Part shown: positions 44,838 through 53,086 of the stretch, in pieces
Position numbering within the stretch: position 1 is the stretch's first letter
Layout: each line of letters begins with the position of its first letter
Origin: Spirochaetales bacterium
Lineage (GTDB): Bacteria > Spirochaetota > Spirochaetia > CADAEX01
NCBI GenBank assembly: GCA_024233785.1
Contig: JACKPD010000014.1
Location: forward strand, 1-64,000
Reading direction: 5' to 3'
DNA length: 64,000 nt
Program-made: the position numbers and the translations under genes
Notes under the pieces: generated by a model
What the model was told of the DNA's origin: nothing
Database searches by the model: none
What the model saw: only the letters and a program-made list of their open reading frames with translations

Positions 44838-45827
44838 TTACTTTATTAACCCTTTTTCCCTGTAAAACTTTTCAGCTCCCGGATGAAGGGGGACAGGCCC
44901 TTTTCCCGAAAGCGCATTATCAAGATTAATGTAAGATGACATTTCATGGACAGATCTGATTAAATCAAGACCTTCTCCGTAAAGGGTACTTATTAAATCA
45001 TAAACCACCCTTTCGCTTACTCTTTCATCTGCAATAATTACACCATCAACAGCAACAGTTTCAACATCTGTCTTCTGCCCCGCATATGTTCCGGCAGGAA
45101 TTGTCCACGGCTTATACCAGCCGTATTTATTAATAAGGTCCTTCCTCTCCATACCGCCGACAGAAAGAATTTTTACAGGCATCCTGGCCGATGTCTCAAG
45201 GACAGATCCGGAAGGGCAGGATGTTTCAAAACCAACGGCATCAACAATCAGAGCCTTGAAAGCCATCCCCCTTTCTTCATCAGAAAGTGAATGCCATATA
45301 ATTTCTTTTTCGCTGATATTGAAAGCCGCATCAAATATTTCCTGCCATGCGCTTTCTTCCCCGATATCCGTATTATCAATTTTAACAGGCGAAAAAGTTT
45401 TCCCTTTCAAATCGTAAACACTGTTTATACCGCTGTTTTTCTGTACTACCATCTGAAAAACTACAGGGTAGAGATTTGTAACAAACTTCATCCTGCGGTA
45501 CGGTTTACCTTCAAAATATTTTATGCCCTTATATCCGTAAACCATGACATTGGCTTCTGTAATTCCCAGATCATATTTACCGTTCCGCATCAGGTTTATG
45601 TTTTCTATACCGCCCCCTGATGACTGAACAGCAATAATTGTATCGCTGTATTTCATGCACACCCCGGAAATTCTGGAGGCTGTCGGATACCAGCTGCTTT
45701 CAAATCCGGAAGAACCCATTACAGCATCATAACCTGAGGACATGGAAACTTCATTTTGCCCTTCCGGCAGACCGTATTGGATTATAAGTAAAAACAGGCA
45801 CACTGCCGGCATAATTACCTTATGCAA
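44838..45827 (-). CDS. TAXI family TRAP transporter solute-binding protein
   Basis: A 329-residue exported receptor of TAXI-type TRAP systems. A short N-terminal hydrophobic stretch (about 4-18) should act as signal. Family features are the SSWYPTASRISG segment near residue 41, VQSSGGGIENINLMRNGKYDLGI near 68-90, the LYPVVFQMVVQKNSGI strand near 118, and PAGTYAGQKTDVETVAV near 242. It binds the substrate in the periplasm and hands it to the fused permease. The start is the TTG at 45827 with GGGGG upstream; the ATG at 45812 is possible but shortens the signal. It is the only receptor for two permeases here. Confidence 0.87.
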   Translation of the reverse strand: MHKVIMPAVCLFLLIIQYGLPEGQNEVSMSSGYDAVMGSSGFESSWYPTASRISGVCMKYSDTIIAVQSSGGGIENINLMRNGKYDLGITEANVMVYGYKGIKYFEGKPYRRMKFVTNLYPVVFQMVVQKNSGINSVYDLKGKTFSPVKIDNTDIGEESAWQEIFDAAFNISEKEIIWHSLSDEERGMAFKALIVDAVGFETSCPSGSVLETSARMPVKILSVGGMERKDLINKYGWYKPWTIPAGTYAGQKTDVETVAVDGVIIADERVSERVVYDLISTLYGEGLDLIRSVHEMSSYINLDNALSGKGPVPLHPGAEKFYREKGLIK

Positions 45828-45895
45828 AATTAACCCCCGCCAGAGTGTTTTTGATACACACCTGATAGCTATAGCATTAACCCGTGAGTATTTCT

Positions 45896-45926
45896 ATTTT
45901 AACGCTCTATTACCATGTTTTGTCAA
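45896..45926 (-). promoter_or_regulatory. Candidate promoter of the TAXI/permease A unit
   Basis: On the minus strand TTGACA (45926-45921) is followed by 19 bases and TAAAAT (45901-45896), or 18 bases and TTAAAA. The predicted leader is about 60 bases. Confidence 0.5.
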
Positions 45927-46190
45927 GAACTATTTTTAACTATTTTTTAATTGATTTTTAATATATTCAATATCTCTATTTTATAATTTATGTCCATTTT
46001 ATTGCTGATTTATTTTAATAAGTGCCTTAAATCTGTTAAATTTAACAATATCAGCCCCTTTTTTAAGTAAAGACAGACTCTCTTTTGATTTTTTTTATTA
46101 TTAACAGCCAAGAGGTTATGACAATCATAACAATATTTCATGATAAATCATTTTTAGATAAATTTATATTAAATATCAGCATAGCCGGGA

Positions 46191-46218
46191 TTGACTATTA
46201 TCCTGCTAATGTTAGAAT
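46191..46218 (+). promoter_or_regulatory. Candidate promoter of the PhnW-like gene
   Basis: TTGACT (46191-46196) and TAGAAT (46213-46218) have a 16-base spacer, giving a leader of about 55 bases. The surrounding 452-bp gap (45828-46279) is very AT-rich and otherwise holds only the divergent TAXI promoter. Confidence 0.55.
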
Positions 46219-46279
46219 ACAGTTATTCAATTTAATATTGCTATCATTTTATTGTTATCATTAAACGAAGGAGAATGTA

Positions 46280-47431
46280 ATGGTACTTAAGGAACAAAAG
46301 ATTTGTAAAACAGTAAAAAGACCTATTCTTTTAAATCCAGGGCCTTCAACTACAACAGAATCTGTAAAAGCGGCTCTTATACAGGATGACATCTGCCATA
46401 GAGAAGAAGCTTTCGCAAAAATTGTCAGAGAAATTTCAGAAGACCTTGTAAAGGTTGTTCATGGCAAAACAAACGAATACGCAGCAGTTATTTATGCCGG
46501 ATCCGGAACAATCAATATAGATGTCGCTATCAGCTCACTCGTGCCGGACGGGAAAAAAGTTCTTGTAGTAAATAACGGAGCTTACAGCCAGAGGGCGGTT
46601 GACGTATGTAATTACTGCAGAATCCCGGTTGTGGATGTCAAATTCGGTGTTACTGATCTTCCTGACATGGCTGTTGTTGAAAAAGCGCTTAAAGAAAACC
46701 CGGATGTAGCATTGGTTTACATGGTACACCAGGAAACAGGAACAGGCCTCTGCAACCCGATCAGGGAAGGGGGTGCGCTTGCCCACAAATACAATGCTGT
46801 TTTTGTAACTGACACAACATCAACCTATGGTATTATCCCGATGAATGTTTATGATGACAACATCGACTTCTGTATGGCCTCTTCGCAGAAAGGGATGAAT
46901 GCTTTTACCGGTGTCTCTTTCCTCATTGGGAAAAGATCGGAAATTGAAAAGACAAAAAATTACAAAGCCCGTTCATACTATACAAATCTCTGGAGACAGT
47001 ATGATTTCTTTGAAAAGAACAAGCAGCTCCACTTCACACCCCCTGTACAGATAATCTATTCGCTTCAGCAGGGAATCAAGGAACATTTCGCCGAAGGTGA
47101 ACAGGCAAAATACAAAAGGTTTATGGACGGATACAAAGTGATCAGGGAAGAAATGACAAAACTCGGTTTCAAGGATATCCTTCCAGTTGAAAAACAGACC
47201 GGCCTTGTCGTCTCAATTATGTATCCAAAAGATCCGAAATTCGATTTCCAGAAAATTCACGATTATCTTTTTGATCATGGAGTGACAATATATCCAGGAA
47301 AAATTGCTGATCTCGAAACATTCAGGGTCTGCAACCTGGGTGCGCTGACCCCGCAAGATATAAAAGACGCCTTCAAAGTACTTGAAGATGCGCTTAAATC
47401 AATAGGTGTTTCAGTCCCGGTTAAGTACTGA
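46280..47431 (+). CDS. Class-V aminotransferase resembling 2-aminoethylphosphonate:pyruvate transaminase (PhnW)
   Basis: A 383-residue fold-type I PLP enzyme. LLNPGPSTTT lies near residue 17, YAGSGTINIDVAIS near 72, MVHQETGTGLCNPI near 148, D178 contacts the cofactor, and K204 (SSQKGMNAF) should be the PLP lysine. The RSYYTNLWRQ segment and the C-terminal IYPGKIADLETFRVCNLGAL line up with PhnW better than with alanine-glyoxylate transaminase; this rests on recalled family sequences. PhnW turns 2-aminoethylphosphonate and pyruvate into phosphonoacetaldehyde and alanine. No phosphonatase (PhnX) is adjacent, so an alanine/serine-glyoxylate role stays possible. AAGGAG lies six bases before the ATG. 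Confidence 0.78.
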   Translation: MVLKEQKICKTVKRPILLNPGPSTTTESVKAALIQDDICHREEAFAKIVREISEDLVKVVHGKTNEYAAVIYAGSGTINIDVAISSLVPDGKKVLVVNNGAYSQRAVDVCNYCRIPVVDVKFGVTDLPDMAVVEKALKENPDVALVYMVHQETGTGLCNPIREGGALAHKYNAVFVTDTTSTYGIIPMNVYDDNIDFCMASSQKGMNAFTGVSFLIGKRSEIEKTKNYKARSYYTNLWRQYDFFEKNKQLHFTPPVQIIYSLQQGIKEHFAEGEQAKYKRFMDGYKVIREEMTKLGFKDILPVEKQTGLVVSIMYPKDPKFDFQKIHDYLFDHGVTIYPGKIADLETFRVCNLGALTPQDIKDAFKVLEDALKSIGVSVPVKY

Positions 47432-47514
47432 GACTTACAATAGCTGGACATCTAGTAGCAAATCTTATGGTTACTATTAGATTATTTTATTTCTTTAACA
47501 TTTGAGAGAAATTT

Positions 47515-47546
47515 TTACTTGCAAAAAAAATGATTTCAAGTAATAA
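47515..47546 (+). promoter_or_regulatory. Promoter with inverted repeat before the small lipoprotein gene
   Basis: TTGCAA (47519-47524) and TAATAA (47541-47546) form a candidate promoter with a 16-base spacer. Overlapping it are TTACTTG (47515-47521) and CAAGTAA (47537-47543), an exact seven-base inverted repeat with 15 bases between, which could be an operator. The gap 47432-47643 has no gene. Confidence 0.45.
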
Positions 47547-47643
47547 TTTACAAAAGGCGTTAATTTACTGTTAATTGACATACATAATCAGTTTGGTTGT
47601 GTTTATCAAATTGATAGCTTTTCAATTGTTAAGAGGAGGAATT

Positions 47644-47946
47644 ATGAAAAGAAAGTTATTTCTTGTTGTTCTTGTAGCCATTGTTGGAATGATGTTTGTT
47701 GCATGTGCTTCAGCACCTGCAGCGGCTGCTGATCCGAAAGAAGCCGAAGCAAAAGCTCTTTACGCAGAAGTACAGGATCTCCAGGCAAAATGTCTTGCAG
47801 CTGGTCTTGATAAAAAATTCAGCAACTGGGGAAGAGCGGAAAGTATCCAGTTTCTTGGTGCACAGTATATGGAAAAGAAAATGTATACAGCAGCAATGGA
47901 ACCGCTTGGACAGGCAAAGGTTTATTACACAGGTTATTTGAAATAA
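47644..47946 (+). CDS. Small secreted lipoprotein of unknown function
   Basis: A 100-residue protein with a clear lipoprotein signal: basic start MKRKLF, hydrophobic core and lipobox FVACA near residue 19, followed by an Ala/Pro-rich linker. The remaining 75 residues are helical and charged, with the pair GRAESIQFLG and GQAKVYYTGYLK; TPR-like pairing is possible. No family is recognised. GAGGAGGAATT precedes the ATG, one of the strongest ribosome sites in the window, and a good promoter and terminator suggest it is abundant and transcribed alone. Confidence 0.82.
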   Translation: MKRKLFLVVLVAIVGMMFVACASAPAAAADPKEAEAKALYAEVQDLQAKCLAAGLDKKFSNWGRAESIQFLGAQYMEKKMYTAAMEPLGQAKVYYTGYLK

Positions 47947-47964
47947 TAACTTTGTTATTATTAT

Positions 47965-48002
47965 AACAGGACAGGATACTATATTCTGTCCTGTTTTTTT
48001 TG
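47965..48002. terminator. Bidirectional terminator overlapping the GntR stop codon
   Basis: A ten-pair stem AACAGGACAG (47965-47974) / CTGTCCTGTT (47986-47995) with a T-run on the plus strand and a T-rich stretch on the minus. The stop codon of the convergent GntR gene (47979-47981) lies in the loop. Confidence 0.85.
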
Positions 48003-48737
48003 GTACTGATATTCCCCGGATTCAATCCTGAACCTGTATCTGTCTCCCCTGAAGCATGAATAGAGGACTTCAACTGGCATGCCTCCAGAATCAAAAGAAA
48101 GACTTTCAACCATCAGACACGGCTGGGGCTTAACAAAGCCGAAAATTTTCATCTCTTCCTTTCCGGAAAAAACAGAACTTAAATACTGCACTGACTTCAC
48201 CAGATGAGTATCAAACTCTTCCACAAGCGTTCTATAAAGGGAACCGGTGATTTCCATATCTGTCAGCCGGCTGAATCTGTCGTACGGCAGATAACTGCTT
48301 TCAATGCAGACCGGTTCGTTTTCAGCGTATTTTGTTCTCAGGGTATGAAGGACCCTGCTGCCTGTGGGGAGTCCAAGGAGCTTTGCTGTTTTTTGAGGCG
48401 CTTCAATTACCTCGATCCTGTTGCTTTCCGTACGGGCGCTGATTCCGCTGTTTTCCATTGATTCTGTAAAACTCAGGATATTATTGAACTGCCATATATA
48501 TTCAACAGGGGTGTTTCTGACAAGAATTGAGCCGTGGCCGCGCCTTCTTGTAACCATTTTACGTACTACAAAATCATCTATAGCCTGTCTTACCGTCATC
48601 CTGTTGAATCCGAACTTTTCCGCTATGCTTTCTTCTGTAGGCAGGCGGCCTCCGACAGTTATTACTCCCTCTTTAATCTGCTCTTCAAGCCAGTTTATTA
48701 TTTTTACATACTTTGGCGTATTACTGTGCTCCTTCAT
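47979..48737 (-). CDS. GntR/HutC family transcriptional regulator with UTRA domain
   Basis: A repressor-type protein of about 252 residues. The winged-helix domain (about 10-75) has the GntR pattern LPTEESIAEKFGFNRMTVRQAIDDF and the wing MVTRRRGHGSILV. The UTRA ligand-binding domain (about 95-245) has GSRVLHTLRTKY and ESSYLPYDRF. Members include PhnF, NagR and HutC, which sense small metabolites. Its gene is convergent with the lipoprotein gene and lies near the PhnW-like gene, so it may control them; not demonstrable by sequence alone. The ATG at 48737 has GGAG nine bases upstream; an in-frame ATG at 48752 has no site. An inverted repeat lies at 48811-48831 in the shared promoter region. Confidence 0.86.
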   Translation of the reverse strand: MKEHSNTPKYVKIINWLEEQIKEGVITVGGRLPTEESIAEKFGFNRMTVRQAIDDFVVRKMVTRRRGHGSILVRNTPVEYIWQFNNILSFTESMENSGISARTESNRIEVIEAPQKTAKLLGLPTGSRVLHTLRTKYAENEPVCIESSYLPYDRFSRLTDMEITGSLYRTLVEEFDTHLVKSVQYLSSVFSGKEEMKIFGFVKPQPCLMVESLSFDSGGMPVEVLYSCFRGDRYRFRIESGEYQYQKKQDRI

Positions 48738-48818
48738 GCAGCTCATCTCCATGTTTTAATTTTACTTTTTTGAATTTACAGATAAAAAATACCGCTAAAA
48801 TCCAATCATTACAACAGC

Positions 48819-48847
48819 TTGAACATGTTGTTTTCTAATGATAGATT
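48819..48847 (+). promoter_or_regulatory. Candidate promoter of aspS, placed for a leaderless transcript
   Basis: TTGAAC (48819-48824), 17 bases, TAGATT (48842-48847). The ATG begins seven bases after the -10 box, so the expected transcript start falls on the ATG itself. ACAACA (48811-48816) and TGTTGT (48826-48831) form an inverted repeat around the -35 box and could be an operator. Confidence 0.55.
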
Positions 48848-48854
48848 AATTCCC

Positions 48855-50633
48855 ATGAAATTTTTAAAACGCACACACACATGCGGAGAGCTCAATGCTT
48901 CCTCCGGTTCAGCAAAAGTATTATTAAGCGGATGGGTCTACAAAAACAGAAATCATGGCGGGATACATTTCCTGGATCTCAGGGACCGCTATGGAATAAC
49001 CCAGATTGTTATTGACGAGAACGCTCCTTCAGAACTCAAGGAAACAGCTTCACGGCTTAAATTTGAATACTGTATTTCAGTATCAGGCACGGTAAGGAAA
49101 AGGCCTGATAATATGATTAATAAGGATATGAGTACAGGTGAAATTGAAATATCGGCAGACGATATAATAATTCATTCATCCTGCGACACACTTCCCTTTA
49201 TGGTAGACGGAGAGGCGGAAGCCAGGGAAGAGCTGCGCCTCAAATACAGATACCTTGACCTCCGGACTGAGCGGATGCAGAGGAATATCACAATAAGGCA
49301 CAAAACAGCTTTCGCTGTAAGGGAATATCTTAATTCCAGAAATTTCTACGAGATAGAAACCCCGACATTTATCAAAACCACACCGGAAGGGGCCCGCGAT
49401 TTTATTGTACCGTCCAGGATCTATCCGGGGAAAGCATTCGCGCTTCCGCAGTCGCCGCAGATTTACAAGCAGCTTCTGATGGTATCAGGATTTGATAAAT
49501 ATTTTCAGATAGCAAGGTGCTACAGGGATGAGGATGCCAGGGGTGACAGGCAGCCTGAATTTACCCAGATTGATATTGAAATGAGTTTTGTCGACAGGGA
49601 GGATGTCCTTTCGCTTACGGAAGGGATGATGAACCATGTCTTTGAAAAAACACTCTCCGTAAAACTTCCTGAAGCCTTCAGACGGCTTACATATCATCAG
49701 GCTATGGACCTGTACGGAACTGACAAGCCTGATCTGCGTTATGACCTTCAGATGGGAGACATGACAGACCTGGTTAAGGATTCTGAATTCTCTGTTTTCA
49801 AGGCTGCTGCGGAAAGCGGAGGCTTTGTTAAATTCCTTAACGCAAAGGGATGCGCCGGTTATTCAAGAAAGCAGATAACAGACCTTGAAGAGACAGCAAA
49901 AATATATAAAGCCAAAGGCCTTGCCTGGATGAAGGTCACAGAATCCGGCATAGACGGAGGGATTTCCAAATTCTTTAAAGAAATGGAAAAGGCAATTATA
50001 GAAAGGACTTGTGCGCAGCCCGGCGACCTCCTGCTTTTCGCAGCCGACAACTGGAAGACAGCCTGTACTTCACTTGGCGCCGTAAGGTCACGGCTCGCGT
50101 CCGACCTTGGCCTTATCGACAGGGACAGGTTCGAATTTGTCTGGATAGTCGACTTTCCCTTATTTGAATGGAATGAGGATGAAAACAAATGGGACCCGGC
50201 CCATCACATGTTCTCAATGCCCCAGGCGCAGTTTCTTGATACTATGGAAAAAGATCCTGGCCCTGTAAAAGGAGATCTTTACGATCTTGTCCTTAACGGC
50301 TATGAGATAGCATCAGGTTCAATCAGGGTGCATGATCCGGTCATACAGAAGAAAATATTCAGCATCGTAGGTTTCTCGGAAGAGGAGGCAATGAACAAGT
50401 TCGGCTTTCTCCTTGATTCATTCAGGTTCGGGCCGCCCCCGCACGGAGGCATTGCCCCGGGTCTCGACAGGCTTGTAATGCTTATGTGCAGAGAACCGTC
50501 CATCAGGGAGGTAATTGCATTCCCCAAAAATACGGCAGGGCTTTCACCTCTTGATTCATCACCATCAGAACTTTCCGGTATACAGATGAAAGAACTGCAT
50601 ATTGAATTTAAACTGGATGAGGCTGAAAAATAA
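48855..50633 (+). CDS. aspS: Aspartyl-tRNA synthetase, bacterial type
   Basis: A 592-residue class-II tRNA ligase. The N-terminal anticodon-binding OB fold starts with MKFLKRTHTCGEL, the common beginning of the family, and contains NRNHGGIHFLDLRD-like sequence near 30-50. Motif 2 is FQIARCYRDEDARGDRQPEFTQ-like near 215-235, the GAD insertion domain spans about 285-415, and motif 3 is GGIAPGLDRLVMLM near 535. It charges tRNA-Asp (or also tRNA-Asn, which cannot be told from sequence). A longer reading from a TTG at 48819 is unlikely because it runs through the promoter. There is no Shine-Dalgarno sequence. Confidence 0.95.
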   Translation: MKFLKRTHTCGELNASSGSAKVLLSGWVYKNRNHGGIHFLDLRDRYGITQIVIDENAPSELKETASRLKFEYCISVSGTVRKRPDNMINKDMSTGEIEISADDIIIHSSCDTLPFMVDGEAEAREELRLKYRYLDLRTERMQRNITIRHKTAFAVREYLNSRNFYEIETPTFIKTTPEGARDFIVPSRIYPGKAFALPQSPQIYKQLLMVSGFDKYFQIARCYRDEDARGDRQPEFTQIDIEMSFVDREDVLSLTEGMMNHVFEKTLSVKLPEAFRRLTYHQAMDLYGTDKPDLRYDLQMGDMTDLVKDSEFSVFKAAAESGGFVKFLNAKGCAGYSRKQITDLEETAKIYKAKGLAWMKVTESGIDGGISKFFKEMEKAIIERTCAQPGDLLLFAADNWKTACTSLGAVRSRLASDLGLIDRDRFEFVWIVDFPLFEWNEDENKWDPAHHMFSMPQAQFLDTMEKDPGPVKGDLYDLVLNGYEIASGSIRVHDPVIQKKIFSIVGFSEEEAMNKFGFLLDSFRFGPPPHGGIAPGLDRLVMLMCREPSIREVIAFPKNTAGLSPLDSSPSELSGIQMKELHIEFKLDEAEK

Positions 50634-50712
50634 AAAAGGCTGCCTCAATGATATGGGCCCCTTTAGTTGGACAATAATCCAACTAAGGGGGTTACCTCAC
50701 AACAGCAGCCTC
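50633..50712 (-). terminator. Nested hairpin and T-run after the aminotransferase gene; inner part palindromic
   Basis: Outer arms AGGCTGC (50637-50643) and GCAGCCT (50706-50712), and inner arms CCCCTTTAGTTGGA / TCCAACTAAGGGG (about 50658-50690), lead to TTTTTTA on the minus strand. It should terminate the minus-strand aminotransferase transcript. The inner 51 bp (50649-50699) read TGA... from either end and resemble two fused IS-type ends. Confidence 0.6.
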
Positions 50713-50789
50713 TTATCAAAAGCAAGGGGATAACATGCAGGACGCTGGAGACAATAAAATTGAATCCCGCGTTTCCCGGTTACCCCGGA

Positions 50790-52130
50790 TCAGTTTTTAG
50801 CGGAAGCCAATGCAGGTTCTCTCATTGACGAGGTGTAAGCTTTAAACAGCTTCTCAAAAAGCAGGGGCGCTTTTTTCATATCTTCCTTTGCCGGAACATA
50901 TGCAACCCTCATCTGTGTGTCGCCCGGGTTTTTCTCACCCTTTTCAACGCTGTAGAACCCCGACATGGGGGCAACAAGAAGCGTGTAGTATTCGCCATCC
51001 AGTTCTACCTTACCCTCTTTTGCACAGTAAAGTACAAAATCCATGGCTTTGAAACCGGCTGGAGCAATATCCCTTACATCTATTACTGAATAAATCGATG
51101 AATCAGGGCTTGAAACAATTACGCCCGGGAGTCTTGATTTAAGCTCGCTGCAGAAATCAGCAAGCATCGGTTTGTAATAACCGCTGATTTTACTGTACCA
51201 TTTGTTAAGATCTTCATGCGTCTCGTGCGCGATTGCCCCGAAAATATACTGACCTATTGCGCTTGAACACAGGTTTGCAGTGTTTTCAGCTACCGCCTTT
51301 GTATGAAATTCCTCATTATCAGTAATAAGAGCGCCGACCCTCAGTCCGCAGCAGTTCCATACTTTGGAAGTTGTTTCTATACTGATTCTTCTCCCCTCAA
51401 TTCCGGGAACATCCTTATCTGTGACACCCCAGATACTGCTTACTTTATCACCGCTGTAAAGAAGCTCCCTGTATGCCTCATCACTTACCATCCACATGTT
51501 GTATTTCACGCAGAGTTTGGCGAGAGAAACCATAGCCGCCTTGTCGTAGAAATGCCCTGTCGGGTTATCGTATGGAATTACTATCATGACGCCTGGTTTG
51601 TTTTTTTCGATTACCTCTTCAATCTCTTTCATATCAGGAAGGGTGAATTTACCGTTTTTCTCAAGCTTTCTTTTAACGGAAACGCTTTTTCTTCCAACCC
51701 TGTCTTTCATGGAAAGATAGTTTGTATAGGCAGGATCAATAAGCAGAATAGGTTTTTCATCAGTCCCGGCGGGACCGCAGATTCCCAGTATAATGATCTC
51801 CATTGCCTGGCTGCCGCCGTCTGTAATCTGGGAATACAGTCCTTCTGTCTTAAACCCGCCCGAGGCAATGACATTTAAAAACGCATCATTGGTTTCTTTC
51901 ATCCCTACTGTAGCTGTATATTTGACAACACCGTCTTTAAAAGGCGAACCTTCAGCATCAAGATTGAACATCCTCTTCTGCATCGCAGGATGCGTCGGCA
52001 GTGTAACATTCCCTATTGCGGTATTTATCGCTATTACCTTATCTTTACGTTTGGCAAATTCAATCTGTGACATCCTTATTGCCGAAGGTTTCCTGGCCTG
52101 AAAATAAACTGACATCTGCGGTTTATTCAT
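50790..52130 (-). CDS. Class I/II pyridoxal-phosphate aminotransferase
   Basis: A 446-residue fold-type I aminotransferase. An N-terminal substrate-binding NTAIGNVTLPTHPAM, the cofactor-contacting DGGSQAMEIIIL near residue 102, IPYDNPTGHFY near 193, SDEAYREL near 219, the PLP lysine in ETTSKVWNCCGLRVG near 262, and a carboxylate-binding Arg in MRVAYVP near 413. Substrate specificity is not readable. An AGGAGGG precedes the ATG. It lies 213 bp downstream of the amino acid ABC operon on the same strand but behind that operon's terminator, so it is probably transcribed on its own. Confidence 0.87.
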   Translation of the reverse strand: MNKPQMSVYFQARKPSAIRMSQIEFAKRKDKVIAINTAIGNVTLPTHPAMQKRMFNLDAEGSPFKDGVVKYTATVGMKETNDAFLNVIASGGFKTEGLYSQITDGGSQAMEIIILGICGPAGTDEKPILLIDPAYTNYLSMKDRVGRKSVSVKRKLEKNGKFTLPDMKEIEEVIEKNKPGVMIVIPYDNPTGHFYDKAAMVSLAKLCVKYNMWMVSDEAYRELLYSGDKVSSIWGVTDKDVPGIEGRRISIETTSKVWNCCGLRVGALITDNEEFHTKAVAENTANLCSSAIGQYIFGAIAHETHEDLNKWYSKISGYYKPMLADFCSELKSRLPGVIVSSPDSSIYSVIDVRDIAPAGFKAMDFVLYCAKEGKVELDGEYYTLLVAPMSGFYSVEKGEKNPGDTQMRVAYVPAKEDMKKAPLLFEKLFKAYTSSMREPALASAKN

Positions 52131-52282
52131 TATTCCCTCCTGTCTCCCTCAAGTTCTTATCAATATTTAGCATCTATTTTGATATATAAATCATTATAAC
52201 ATGCAATTATTGATAAATAAAGTATAATAATGCGCATTTTTTGATATTATCGTGACAGTATCAGCATGTTTTCTGATATATT

Positions 52283-52313
52283 TACAAAAAAACCGCAGAT
52301 TGGCAGTCTGCGG
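52283..52313 (-). terminator. Rho-independent terminator of the amino acid ABC operon
   Basis: Seven-pair stem CCGCAGA (52293-52299) / TCTGCGG (52307-52313) with seven T following on the minus strand, 30 bases after the ATPase stop. Confidence 0.88.
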
Positions 52314-52342
52314 CTTTTCCCGTTTATTTTTATTAAATACTT

Positions 52343-53086
52343 CTACAATATATGCTTGAGGAATTTCTTTGTTCTCTCTTCCTTCGGTCTGTCAAAGATA
52401 TCATCGGGCGTACCGATTTCAATTATCTCCCCGCCGTCCATAAAAACAACCTTATCAGCTGCCGCTCTCGCAAAACCCATCTCGTGGGAAACAACAAGCA
52501 TTGTCATACCGTCTTTTGCAAGCTGAAGCATAACATCAAGAACTTCCTTTATCATTTCAGGGTCAAGGGCGCTTGTAGGCTCGTCGAAAAGCATTACCTT
52601 CGGGTTCATGGCAAGAGCCCTTGCTATCGCAACCCGCTGCTGCTGTCCGCCTGAAAGCTGGTCAGGATAGTTGTTTTCCTTATCGGAAAGGCCTACCCTT
52701 TTAAGGAGTTCTCTCCCGTTTGCTACAGCAGCTTCTTTTGGTGTCTTTTTAACTGTCAGCGGCGCGAGTGTTACATTTTCAAGCGCAGTAAGGTGGGAAA
52801 ACAGATTGAAACTCTGAAAAACCATTCCAACCTCTTCCCTTATCTTCCGAATATCTGATTTATTATGCGTCAAAAGATCGTCATCGACCCAGATATCTCC
52901 CGAAGTAAGGTTTTCAAGCCTGTTTACACTCCTTAGCAAGGTGCTTTTGCCGCTTCCTGAAGGCCCGATAATAAGGACAACTTCTCCTGTTTTCACTTCG
53001 AGGCTTACGTTTTTCAGCGCAACTACTTTATCAAAATTTTTTGACGCATTTTGAATTCTTACTCTCGGTTTGTTGTTACTTTTCAC
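52343..53086 (-). CDS. Polar amino acid ABC transporter ATP-binding protein (GlnQ-like)
   Basis: A 247-residue ATPase that powers amino acid uptake. Walker A GPSGSGKST is near residue 37, Q-loop VFQSFNLF near 90, signature LSGGQQQR near 143, Walker B VMLFDEPTSALD near 163 and the H-loop SHEMGFA near 200. The start overlaps the permease gene by 11 bp. It matches GlnQ/HisP-type ATPases in length and motifs. Confidence 0.94.
   Translation of the reverse strand: MKSNNKPRVRIQNASKNFDKVVALKNVSLEVKTGEVVLIIGPSGSGKSTLLRSVNRLENLTSGDIWVDDDLLTHNKSDIRKIREEVGMVFQSFNLFSHLTALENVTLAPLTVKKTPKEAAVANGRELLKRVGLSDKENNYPDQLSGGQQQRVAIARALAMNPKVMLFDEPTSALDPEMIKEVLDVMLQLAKDGMTMLVVSHEMGFARAAADKVVFMDGGEIIEIGTPDDIFDRPKEERTKKFLKHIL

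Noticed and set aside
44651..44929. Plus-strand open frame across the 29-bp repeat
   Set aside because: The encoded peptide only reflects the tandem repeat and runs antisense into the TAXI gene; there is no ribosome site.
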